This document shows positions 22,176 through 33,763 of a DNA stretch of 64,000 bases, piece after piece. Source of the stretch: Cervus elaphus (taxonomy: Eukaryota; Chordata; Mammalia; Artiodactyla; Cervidae); NCBI RefSeq assembly GCF_910594005.1, contig NC_057831.1, positions 38,522,001 through 38,586,000 on the forward strand, in the 5' to 3' direction. The number at the start of each line of letters is the position of its first letter. The first letter of the stretch is position 1. Position numbers and translations under genes: made by a program. The notes under the pieces are model-generated. The model was not told the DNA's origin. It searched no databases and saw nothing but the letters and a program-made list of their open reading frames with translations.

Positions 22176-25019
22176 TTTCCCAATTTTTACAACAAAGGTA
22201 GGGGTGTATATGTATGTATGCACATATATAACTGTATGATATGGAATTTAAAAACTTTTTTCTATAGAAATAAAAGGTGTACATGTACGATCAAATTAGC
22301 AGAGTGACTTGATTACTATCTTTTCAGTTTTCATATCCCTTCCTCTTAATGAAAGCTAATGAAACTTGCATGGAAGTTAAAAGACTAAAGTTGGGACTTA
22401 ACTGTCCTCTTTCAAACTGAAAGTCAACTTTTTATCTTAAAGACAGGCCAATTTTACATTTTCCATGTTTTTATTACTGTTGTGTTTTGCCCATTACTAA
22501 CTGCAGAAATCTATAATCTGGCAGAATTGGAATTTGTGTCCTTAAATATGTGATGTGACAGAGTCTCTGGTCTTTTGAAACACCTGGGTGTATTAATACT
22601 GCTCTTCTTAGGAAATGATAATATGAACAGAAGCATTCTCTCTATCTCGTTTCCTACTTGGTTTCAGATGACTGTGATTCTTTGTCCTGGGGCAGTTGCT
22701 ACGCAGCACTGGGTAAATTCCGCCTCCAGGGGGAATTGCTTTGTGCTGCTTGGTTACCGCACAAGTCACACAGGTGTTCCCTACCAGTAAGTTTTTATCA
22801 GATAGAGTGATTCCATGACACTAATGATTCTAAAGAGAGCTAATAGAAAAAAACAAAACAAAAATAACAAAAAAAATACTACCGCATTCTCTTCCTAACT
22901 ATTGTAATGTTTAATCCTGGGGGGATGGGGCAGGAACCATAGAATGCCATTGTCCCTTTCAAATCCTGTATAGAATAAGGTGAAGGAACAAATAAAATGA
23001 ATACATTTACCTTTCTATGTAGTTGAAGCAAAACGATCATTGATCAGTTAGATGGTTTAGGTTGAACCATATGAAACTGCTATTTTTGTAGATCCAAAGT
23101 GGTCAGATACAGGCAATTCCTAATGATTCAGTGTTTTCTATTCTGTCTACACAAAGAAATCATTGACCTTAAAACTAACACCATTTGAATTTATTCCTTA
23201 GCAGCATGTCTCTATTGTAAAAGCATTTGGTTATTTGGTGATATTTTTAAATTCAAGGAAATACATATTTATTATTGATATTAAATTAATGTAATTTTAA
23301 AAATCCACCCAAAACCCCACTGTTTTTACACGATTATTTTATTTTCTGTTTCTTTCCCAGCTCTATTCATGTATTATAACTGATATCTTCCAAGGTGAAG
23401 AATTTAAAAATTTAAATCATACTTTCAAAAAGACTGCATAGATTAAAAAAATCCAAAGAAATCTTCCCTGATTCTTAAATTTTGAATCTATAAGTGGACG
23501 CACAATATAGTGGAGCTGAAACAAAGCCCTTTCATAATGAAATCTGTGAGGAACTTTATTGTGGGAAATGACATTCTCTGATAGCCTCCAGTACTCTCCA
23601 AAGGCAAAAATATATTTTACAAATTATCTTAATGAGCTGAGGGACATACGTTTCCATTAGGAATGATTGAATATCCACACAGTCAAGCCTGAATGATACA
23701 GGAGGAAACAAGATTTCTTCCCCCGCTCTGCTTGGAGGTGACCTCCTCTGGTGCCCTTGTTCATGGTCTTGACATCCTCAAGCAATTCTTCAGCCTGGGT
23801 CCCGTCTCTCCAGGATCAAGGAAGATAAGGGACATAATGTAAAAAGTTAGAGTAGGACCAGGGTGGAGTAATTGAAGGGCTCATTGTGACTTGTTATGTT
23901 TTCATGCTCCAGGGAACACTGGCTGTGTTTGCCTTGGATGGCCCTGATTTCTTTTGGTTTTGGAAGTACTGAAACCACCAGCTAGCTACCGCTGGCTCCA
24001 GGGTGCTGAAACCTTGTAAGGTAAATGCTAAGCACTCCAGGTAGCCAATGCCTGACCTGCCTGGTTACTAAGAAACCATCTGCCCAGCTGGTTACTAAGA
24101 GAGGGAGGAGGAGAGGAGGAACATCAGCCCAGAATGCGAGCCCCTCCCCCCTCACTCTGGCTTCTTTATGCTTTAATATTTTAGATTCAGACCTGAGAAG
24201 AGAAGCAGTTCCCAAAAAACTAAGAATCCTCTGGATGTAAATAAAATGTCCTGAGTGGCATTTCAGTTTTTTTTTTTTCCCCGAATTCATATGCAAATGT
24301 CTAATTTACTTAAAGCACACTGTCATGCATTATAATAAAGTCTAATACATGCTTCCATGTAATTATGTGTAATAACCAGTGATCAGTGGGAGGAGGGAAG
24401 GGGAGAAGGGAATTGTGTTTCCAGCTGGCCCTCCACACCTGCAAATAACAGACAACTCCTTTCAGTGTAGAGGAAACAAGATAATGACAGTATGATATTA
24501 AATACAAACATTAATTCTTAGGAACAAAACATAAGGAAGAGGTCTATCAATTAAGATGTGTGATAGTGAGCAACTTAAATTACATTCTGCATCATCTTAA
24601 GAAAAATAAGGACCAAGCAGAATGAAAACCTTAATTTGTTATTTACTAAAATACTCCTGATGCCATTATTTTTATTTTTATTTCTGAAAAAAAATACATG
24701 TGGGGCACTCGAATCGTATGTTGAGTCCCACTGTTCCTGCTCATTTGGTTTGATTTAAGAATCAAGTTGCAGTAATGTTGTATCTCTCTCTGCCTCTGAA
24801 AGGACAAGTCAGATCTTAGAAAAATCCCAGGAGCCCAGTGAGGCCTCAAATTGTGGGGAAGCAAAGCAATATAAGGAAATGCTTTGTGAACAGGAAAGTT
24901 CAGTCCTAATGTGAGAGACTCTTATTGTCCCTGTCAGTGTAAGTTGTGTTATATGAGAGGTATGTGAAACCACTGGTAGAAATAATTTCTTGACATCTAA
25001 TATCTGTTTTCATGTGTCA
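22176..25019. other. Mostly single-copy AT-rich DNA
   Basis: No repeat recognised over about 2.8 kb, apart from A- and T-runs. A purine-rich patch with a duplicated 'tggttactaaga' lies at about 24062-24102. One exon-like segment (22669-22786) is listed separately. Confidence 0.45.
22669..22786 (+). other. Weak exon-like segment
   Basis: A GC-richer island of about 118 bp in AT-rich DNA. It follows a pyrimidine-leaning stretch ending in tttcag and is followed by gtaagt, so both splice borders look plausible. Two plus frames are open across it (one encodes MTVILCPGAV... and the other ...SWGSCYAALG...). I recognise no domain in either. It may equally be a conserved non-coding element or chance. 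No neighbouring exon was found. Confidence 0.2.
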
Positions 25020-25230
25020 GGCAGTTTAACATCGTGATTAGGATCTTTGTAGTCATTTCAACTTGATTTTCTTCTGTTAGTAGTGTGCCGAGCACACTGT
25101 TACTTAAACTCAGGTTCCACATCTGTAAAACAGGAATAAGAATAACTTCAACCACTTGATGGCATTTTTGTGAGTATCAAGTGAAGTAACTTATCTCTTG
25201 TATACCAGGCTTAATTCCTGGGCCTGTAGA
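25020..25230 (+). mobile_element. MIR SINE
   Basis: 'taacatcgtgattaggatct', 'aaactcaggttccacatctgtaaaacagg' and 'gtgagtatcaagtgaagtaac' follow the sense MIR order, with degraded centre. Confidence 0.6.
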
Positions 25231-25454
25231 TAGTGCTCGTAAAGGAATAATTTACTTGTAAATTTTTATGAGAGTAAAATGTTTACTCTATTTTATGAGA
25301 TTAATCATGTATATCAGAATACAGGTTCTCCACACTGGTTTATGTGTCAAAAGAAATGGTGGATCAATAAAGTCCATGGGCTGCAAAAGTTTCTGGTGGA
25401 TGTTTTGCATCTATTATAATGTAGAGTAGTAAAAAATGTATCCACACAGGACTG

Positions 25455-25535
25455 GAGAGAAACCAAGTAGCCAACTGTTCAATTCCATCCTTTCTACTTA
25501 CTAATTCTATGATCTTGGGCAAGTTGGTTACTCAG
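25455..25535 (+). mobile_element. MIR fragment
   Basis: 'ttactaattctatgatcttgggcaagttggttactc' matches the MIR core. Confidence 0.6.
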
Positions 25536-26269
25536 AAAAGAATGTCCCTTTGGAACATGTATCTATTGTATACAAGATTTAGCAGATCCACAACTTCTAC
25601 TTTTGTTCACTTATTTAAGAATGAAAACACAGCCACCTTCCAGTTCCTGGGAGAATAGATAGGTACTTCCCCTGGTTCCATCCTTCCTTGGCCCTACAGA
25701 GAGCAGCAGGATCTTTTGTGTCTGTATCTGGGAGGCCAGTAAGTTTCATTGGGGGAGAAATATATGGCTTTTGGTATTGTGAGGTTGATAAGAAAGAGAG
25801 CAGAAGCATGAAAAGACAAGATATGGGAAAGTAAAGATTAGAAACTTGAACTCCTTAGAGTCAAGTCTCCTAAAGTGCTGAGGCTGATGGACCAAGGATA
25901 GTGCTACCAGGAATGTGTTGTGGGAAGTTCCAGAAATGGATAGATTAGATTTCTGAATACATTCCATCACCATAGCCTGAGAAATAGGCCATTGCAGGAG
26001 TAGACTTCTTGCTGGGTTTTAAGAACTTTATTATTGATGCCTTGCCTCTGTGTATAAATTTAATCTGTGCTGTGATTGTGCTTCAAGTCTGATGCCACAA
26101 GCCTTTGATGACTGAAGGAGGAAACTTCTCAGGGCCCAGGACACTGGGCAGTTCTTAGACATTAAGATATCAAAAGGGATGGGAAAATTAACCCTAGATT
26201 AAAGGCTTCTCTAACATTGCTAAATAAGATGGAAAGCAAGGTTTGAAAGGATCAAATAATTTAAAGGTA
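25536..26269. other. Unassigned stretch
   Basis: No repeat or gene recognised; overlapping reverse open frames of 64 and 75 codons here have no support. Confidence 0.4.
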
Positions 26270-26685
26270 ACTTGATTGTATCCCAGAAAAAACCTTAAGA
26301 ATGAGAAAAAAATGACATAACAGAATGTTTATCCCCAGCAATGAAAAATTCATGAAGTCCGGCTTCCAAAATGATAATCAAATTGCTTGGAACTAGTGAT
26401 AAAGAGAAAGTCTTAAAGCAGCTAGAGAAAAAGATATTATGTACAGAAGAACAACTAAGAAAAGCAGCAGATTCTGCAGAGGTAACAATACTGGCACAAA
26501 GGCAGTGGCGCAACCTCTTTCAGTATTGAAAGAAAAAAGAAAACTACTAATCTAGAATTCTTACCCAGGGAAAGTATGTTTCAAAAGAAATGGCAAAAAG
26601 AGGGCTATTTTCCCAGACATATGAAAAGCAGAAGAACTCATCAGCGGCAGTCTCATATTACAGAGAAATAGTGAAGAAAATCTTT

Positions 26686-28725
26686 TACATTGTATCCAAA
26701 AGAATAAAATACCTAGGAAAAAACCTACTTAAGTATGTAAAAGACCTGTAGTTGGAAAGCTGTAAGATACTGATGAAAGAAATTGAAGGTAACAGAAACC
26801 CAGGGAAAGATATAATATATTCTTGGGTTGGAAGAATTAATATTGTTAGAATGACTACTACCAAAGGTAATCTACAGATTCAATGCAATCCCTATCAAAG
26901 TACTGATGACATTTTTTTCACAGAAGTAGAACAAATTTTAAAATTTATATGGAAGCAGAAAATATCCGAATAGCCAGAATAATCTTGAGGAAGAAGAATA
27001 CAGCTGGAGGAATCATGTGTCCTGACTTCAGACTATACTATAAAGCTACAGTAATGAAAACAGTATGGTACTGGCACAAAGACTGATATATAGACCAATG
27101 AAAAAAGAAATAGAGAACCCAGAAATAAACTCACATACTTATAATCAACTAATCTATGACAAAAGAGGCAAAAATATACAATGGAGAAAAGACAGTCTCT
27201 TCAATAAGTATGCTGGGGAAACTGGCCAACTACATGTAAAAAATTGAAAACAAAATATTCTCTAATACCATATATAAAAATAAACTCAAAACAGATTAAA
27301 AATCTAAATGTACTACTAGAAGCTATTAAAATTCTTATAAAGAAACATAGGCAGAACTCTTTGATGAAAATCATAAGAATAGTATTTTGGGGTGTCCATT
27401 TCCTAAAGCAAAGGAAATAAAAGCAAAACTAAACAAAGGGACCTAGTTAAACTTAAAGACTTTTGCACAGCAAAGGACACCACTGCAAAATGAAAAGACA
27501 ACCTACAGTATGGGAGAAAATATTTAGAAATGTGACTGATAAGGGTTTAATACCCAAAATATACAAACAGCTCATCCAATTCAACATAAAAAAACAAAAT
27601 AAAACTAGCAACCCAATTATAAAATTTGGGAAGAAGATCAGGATGACATTTTCCCAAAGTAGACATCAGATGGCCAACAGGCACATGAAAAGATGCTTAA
27701 CGTCACTAATCATCAGGAAATGAAAATCAAAATCAGAATGAGATGTTACCTCACACCAGCCAGAATGGCTGTTAGCAAAAAGAACACAAATAACAAATGT
27801 TGGTGAGTATGTGAAGAAAAGGGAAGCTTCGTATACTTTGGCGGGAATGTAAATTGGTACAGCCACTGTAAAAAGCAGTACCGAAGTTTCGCAAAAAAAC
27901 TAAGAAAAACAGAACTGCCATACAGTCCAGCAATTCCTCTCCTGGATATTTAGCTCAAGAGAAAAAAATCATTAATTTGAAAAGATACATGCACACCAGT
28001 GTATGATTATTATTATTATCATTTACAATTGCTAAGACATGGAAACAATCTAAGTGTCCCTCAACAATGAATGAATAAAGAAGATGTGGTGAATATATAC
28101 ATGATGGAATACCAGTCAGTCAGTTCAGTTGCTCAGTTATGTCCGACTCTTTGCAACCCCATGAATCACAGCACGCCAGGCCTCCCTGTCCATCACCAAC
28201 TCCCGGAGTTTACTCAAACTCATGTCCATTGAGTTGGTGATGCCATCCAGCCATCTCATCCTCTGTCGTCCCTTTCTCCTCCTGCCTCCAATCCCACCCA
28301 GCATCAGGGTCTTTTCCAATGAGTCAACTCTTTGCATGAGGCAAAAAGGAGGAAATTTTGCCATTTGCAACAACATGGATGGAGTTGGAAAGTATTATGA
28401 TAAGTGAAATGTCAGAGAAAGACAAATCCTGTATGATACCACTTATGTGGCATCTAAAATATACAGCAAGGTAGTGAATATAACAAAGAAACAGACTCAC
28501 AGATACAGAGAATTAGTGATTACCGATGAGGATAGGGAAGAGAAGAAGGGAAATATTAAAAGTGACAATCTATTATGTATAAAATAAGCAACAAGGATAT
28601 ATTGCACAACACAGGAAATGCATATAGTATTTCATAATAACTATAATTAGAGTATAACCTTTAAAAGTTGTTCAACTGTAACATGTTATATTGTACATCA
28701 ATTATACTTCAGTTTAAAAAAAGGC
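26686..28725 (+). mobile_element. Younger L1 3' half with target duplication
   Basis: A 5'-truncated L1 inserted in the older LINE. It opens in the ORF2 thumb region ('agaataaaatacctaggaaa'), continues through 'tggtactggcacaaagactg' and the C-terminus, and ends with 'caattatacttcagtttaaa' plus an A tail. The repeat aagaaaatcttt at 26674-26685 and 28726-28737 is a 12-bp target duplication. A BovB tail (28116-28345) was inserted later. The ORF2 text has several stops and indels. Confidence 0.85.
28116..28345 (-). mobile_element. BovB LINE 3' end (reverse, short)
   Basis: 'cagttgctcagttatgtccga', 'gagttggtgatgccatccag' and 'gcatcagggtcttttccaat' mark about 230 bp of reverse BovB 3' end within the L1 3'UTR. 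It stops at 'ctctttgcatgaggc'. Confidence 0.9.
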
Positions 28726-29331
28726 AAGAAAATCTTTGAGGCAGAAGAAAAATAATATCAACAGAAATCTATATTTACAAAATATAGCAAGGAGCCCCAA
28801 AATGGTAAATATGTTGTAAATACACTGCATTTTCTTATATTTTAAATCACTCCAAAAGATAACCAACCATTTGAAGGAAAAATCATTATGATGTATTGGG
28901 GGATTTGTAACAAATGTAAAAGTAAAATGTATGACAAATTTACAAAGTGAGAAAAACTGAAGGAGAAATGGAAATACAGTGTTGTAAAGTTGTATTACTA
29001 TATATGAAGTTATGCAATATTATTTGAAGTCACATTTAAGTTAAATTTGTATAATAAAGCACTAAAGTACTAATGAAAAGCCTGTGTGTGCCAAGAAGGA
29101 GAAAAAATGGAATCATAAAAATGTATATATTTAATAGGATACAAAGGAAAAAGAGTGGATGGAGAATAGGTGGGACAAATAAAAAAATAGACTTCAAGAT
29201 TTTAGATTTAAATACAATTATATCAATAATCACATTAAATGAACTAAATCTTAAAAGGGAAAATTTCAGATTCAATAAAATGCAAGACCCAGTGTATACT
29301 GCCTGTAATATATACACTATAAATGTAAAGA

Positions 29332-29560
29332 TGTATGTGGTGCATACTAAGTGGCTTCAGTCATGTCTGACTCTTTGTGACTCCATGGGCTATAGCCCAC
29401 CAGGCTCCTCTATCCGTGGGATTCTCCAGGCGAGAATACTGGAGTGGGTTGCCATGCCCTCCTCCAGCAGATCTTCCTGACTCAGGGATTGAACCTGAGT
29501 CTCTTATGTCTCCTGCATTGACAAGTGGGTTCTTTACCACTAGTGCCCACTGGGAAGCCC
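29332..29560 (-). mobile_element. Bov-tA SINE (reverse) with 12-bp target duplication
   Basis: Complete reverse copy from 'ggcttcagtcatgtctgact' to the head 'ccactgggaagccc'. The exact repeat taaatgtaaaga at 29320-29331 and 29561-29572 bounds it. Confidence 0.95.
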
Positions 29561-29654
29561 TAAATGTAAAGACACAAATAGGCTAAAAGAATAATGATGG
29601 AAACAAGATATATCAGGCTAACCTAATCAAAAGAAAGCTGCTTAGTATTTGACT

Positions 29655-29874
29655 TAAGTGTTAGCTGTTCCCTTCTCCAGGAGCTCTTCCCAACCCAGGG
29701 ATCAAACCCAGGGGTCTCGCATTGCAGGCAGCTTCTATACCAGCTAAGCCACAACCAAGAATACTGGAGTGGGTAGCCTGTTCCTTCTCCAGTGGATCTT
29801 CCTGACCCAGGAATCGAACCAGGGTCTTTTGCACCGCAGGCAGGTTCTTTTTCAACTGAGCTATGAGGGAAGCC
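29655..29874 (-). mobile_element. Composite SINE with two tRNA-derived heads (reverse)
   Basis: Read on the minus strand it has one complete tRNA-like head with its own B box (plus-strand 'ggaatcgaaccagg' at 29811-29824), then a short piece of body, then a second tRNA-like portion (plus-strand 'ggatcaaacccagg' at 29699-29712). Outer repeats agtatttgact (29644-29654) and agtgtttgact (29875-29885) match 10 of 11, so the composite was inserted as one unit. Confidence 0.8.
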
Positions 29875-30508
29875 AGTGTTTGACTAAGTACATTTAAAGC
29901 AAGAATGACCAGAGATTAAGAGCTCAGTTTAATAAACATAAAAAGGTCAAATTTTCAGAAGGACATACATATGCTAAACATAGTGAGAACATAAATATGC
30001 TTAGCATATTGTGCTTGTTAACAAAGCTTCAAAATGCATGAAACAAAAACTGATAAACTATAAGAAGAAATAATCAAATTCATCAGTATAGTGGAGATTT
30101 CAATACTCCTCAATGATTGATTGCTGCAAATCAGCAAGCATATAGATTTTATCATCACTATCAACAACTTGATCATACTGACATTTAAGAATATCACACC
30201 CACAAAAGCAGAATATGCATTCTTTTCAAGTATACATGGAACATTTACCAAGATAGAATATATAATGGACTGGAAACCCAATTTGAATAAATGTAAAAAT
30301 ATTCAAGTCACATAGAGCATTCATTCTGACCACATGGACTTTACAAATCAATAGCACAAATTTCTGGAAAACCCTCAAGTATTTAAAAACTAACACACTT
30401 TTAAGTAACTCACAAGCAAAATTATAATTAATTTAGACTGAATGAAAAGAAGTCCCAACATTTCAAAATTTAAGGAATGCAGATAAAGCAATGATTACAG
30501 GGATATTT

Positions 30509-30632
30509 AATGGCAGCCCACTCCAGTATTCTTGCCTGGAGATTCCCAGGGACGGCGGAGCCTGGTGGGCTGCCGTCTACAGGGTCGCACAGAGTCGGAC
30601 ATGACTGAAGTGACTTAGCAGAAGCATAGCAG
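30509..30632 (+). mobile_element. Bov-A2-type SINE unit
   Basis: 'ggcagcccactccagtattc', 'ggcggagcctggtgggctgcc', 'gtcggacatgactgaagtga'. Little diverged from the class consensus, so fairly young. No tRNA head. Confidence 0.92.
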
Positions 30633-32405
30633 TAAACATCTATGTGAGAAAGTCTCAAATCAGTGATGAAAGCTTCTGCATTATGATTTTACCTTATAAA
30701 GAGCAAAATAAACTAAAAAATGAGTAGAAAAAAGAAAGAAGAAATGTAAGAGCGTAAATAAAGTAGAAGTGAGAAAAATAGAGAAAAAAACTCACTGAAA
30801 CTAAATGATAGTTCTTTGGGAAGATCTATAAAATTGATAAACTCTAGCTAAACTGATTAAGAAAAAAGAGACATGAGGAAAATGAGAGGGGGGATATTGA
30901 TATAAACAATCAGAAAAATGAGAGAGGAGATAATAGTATAAACACTCAGAACATTAAAGGTATAATTAAGGATTATTATTAAACTTATCCAAATAATTTT
31001 TATCACTTAGATGAAATAATCAAATTCTTTAAAAGACACACCTATTCAAGCTTACTTGAACAGAATTTGACAGAACTGAATATTCCTATATTTAGGAAAC
31101 GGTTGTTAAAACCTTCTCTGAAAGAAAGCTCAATCCACAGTGGCTTCATGAGTGAATTTAACTAAACATTCAATTAAGAAATAATAGAAAATCTATATAA
31201 GGTATTCTGGAAAAATTAAGAGAAGAGAACATTTCTTAACACATTCTAGGAGGCTATCTTCATCCTGTTGCCAAAAGTATGTAAAGATATTATGAGAAAA
31301 GAAAACTTTTACTGTATTTCTCATGAACACAGCATATGCCAAAAATTTTAAAAGTTTAACAAAATAGAGGGAATAATATATCATGACCAGGTTTTGTTAA
31401 ACCCAAGAATATAATACTGGTTCAGTATTCTAAAATCAGTCAGTATAATTCAAATCAAGAGATTAAAAAAAAAACCCTTATGATCATTAAAAATGCAGAA
31501 AAATAATATAACATGATCTTCATCATCTCCATGGTAGTTTGGACTCAGGTCAAATAACAGAGAGGGAACACAGCCCTGCCCATCAACAGAAAATTAAATT
31601 ACAGATTTACTGAGCATGGCCCTGCCCATCAGAACAAGACCCAGTTTACCTCTCAGTCAGTCTCTCACATCAGGAAGCTTCCATAAGCCTCTCAACCTTC
31701 TCCATCAGAGGGCAGACAGAATGAAAACCACAATCACAGAAAACTAACCAGTCTGATCACATGGACCATGGCCTTGTCTAACTCAATGAAACTATGAGCC
31801 ATGCTGTGTAGGGTCACCTAAGATAAATAGGTCATGGTGGAGAGTTCTGACAAAATGTGGCCCACTGGAGAAGGGCATGGCAAACCACTTCAGTATTCTT
31901 GCCTTGAAAACTCCATGAACAGTATGAAAAGATAAAAAGATAGGACACTGAAAGATGAACTCCCCAGATCAGTAGGTGCAATATGCTACTGGAAATCAGT
32001 GGAGAAATAACTCCAGAAAGAATGAAGAGACAGAGCCAAAGCAAAAGCAACACCCAGTTGTGGATGTGACTGGTGATGGAAGTAAATCTGGTGCTGTAAA
32101 AGCAATATTGCATAGGAACCTGGAATGTTAGGTCCATGACTCAAGGCAAATTGGAAGTGGTCAAACAGGAGATGGTAAGAGTGAACATTGACATTTTAGG
32201 AATCTGCGAACTAAAATGGACTGGAATGGGTGAATTTAACTCAGATGACCATTATATCTACTACTGTGGGCAAGAATCCGTTAGAAGAAATGGAGTAGCC
32301 ATCATAGTCAACAAAAGAGTCCAAAATACAGTACTTGGATGCAATCTCAAAAATGACAGAATGACCTCTGTTCATTTCCAAGGCAAACCATTCAATACCA
32401 CAATA

Positions 32406-32629
32406 GAAAGTGCAAAAAGAAAGTGCAGTTGCTTAGTCATTTCCGACTCTTTGCGATCCCATGGACTGTAGCCTACAGCGCTCCTCCATCCATGGAATTT
32501 TCCAGGCAAGAGTACTGGAGTGGGTTGCCATTTCCTTCTCCAGAGGATCTTCCCAACCCAGGGATCGAACCTGAGTCTCCCACATTGTAGGCAGACGCTT
32601 TACCATCTGAGCCACCAGGGAAGTCCATG
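32406..32629 (-). mobile_element. Bov-tA SINE (reverse) inside BovB, 11-bp target duplication
   Basis: Reverse SINE with the usual body ('ttccaggcaagagtactgg') and head ('gccaccagggaagtcc'). The repeat ataccacaata at 32395-32405 and 32630-32640 flanks it, and the BovB endonuclease frame resumes directly after one copy. Confidence 0.96.
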
Positions 32630-33586
32630 ATACCACAATAACCCAAGTCTATGCCCCAACCAGTAATGCTGAAAAAGCTGAAGTTGAACAGTTCTATGAA
32701 GATCTACAAGACCTTCTAGAACTAACATCCAAAAAAAGATGTCCTTTTCATTATAGGGGACTGGAATGCAAAAGTAAGAAGTCAAGAAATACCTGGAGTA
32801 CCAGGCAAATTTGACCTTTGAGTACAGAATGAAGCAGGGCAAAGGCTAATAGAGTTTTGCCAAGAGAATGCACTGGTCATAGCAAACACCCTCCTCCAAG
32901 AACACAATAGAAGACTCTACACATGGACATCACCAGATGGTCAATACTGAAAACAGATTGATTATATTCTTTGCAGGCAAAGATGGAGACACTCTATACA
33001 GTCAGCAAAAACAAGACCAGGAACTACTATGGCTCAGATCATGAACTCCTTATTGCCAAATTCAGACTTAAATTGAAGAAAGTAAGGAAAATCACTAGAC
33101 CATTCAGGTATGACCTAAATCAAATCCCTTATGATTATACAGTGGAAGTGACAAATAGATTCAAGGGATAAGATCTGACAGACAGAGTGCCGAAGAACTA
33201 TGGACGCAGGTTTTTGACATTGTACAGGAGATAGAGATCAACACCATCCCAAAGAAAAAGAAATGCATAAAAGCAAAATGGTTCTCTGAGGAGGCCTTAC
33301 AAATAGCTGAGAAAAGAAGAGAAGCTAAAGGCAAAGGAGAAAAGGAAAGATATCTATTTGAATGTAGAGTTCCAAAGAATAGCAAGGAGAGATAAGAAAG
33401 GTGTCCTCAGGATCAATGTAAAGAAATAGAGGAAAACAATAGAATGGGAAAGACTAGATATTCCTCAAGAAAATTGAAGATGCCAAGGGAACATTTCATG
33501 CAAAGTAGGCACAATAAAGGACAGAAATGGTATGGACTTAATAGAAGCAAAAGATGTTAAGAAGAAGTGGCAAGAATACACAGAAA

Positions 33587-33763
33587 GTGAACAAAGTGAA
33601 AGTCGTTCAGTCGTGTCTGGCTCTTTGCGACCCCGTGGACTATATAGTCCATGGAATTCTCCAGGCCAGAATACTGGAGTGGGTAGCCTTTTCCTTCTCT
33701 AGGGGATCTTCCCAACCCAGGGATCAAACCCAGGTCTCCCACATTGCAGGTGGATTCTTTACC
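33587..33763 (-). mobile_element. Bov-tA SINE (reverse) inside BovB, head truncated
   Basis: 'agtcgttcagtcgtgtctgg', 'ccaggccagaatactggagt', 'gggatcaaacccaggtctcc' end at 'ggtggattctttacc'. The tRNA head end is missing. The BovB text acacagaa...gaactatgc continues across it. Only a very short repeat (cagaa) flanks it. Confidence 0.92.

Noticed and set aside
29699..29824. tRNA-like B boxes that could suggest tRNA genes.
   Set aside because: They are parts of tRNA-Glu-derived SINEs; no complete cloverleaf was found. The same applies to the other Bov-tA and CHR copies.
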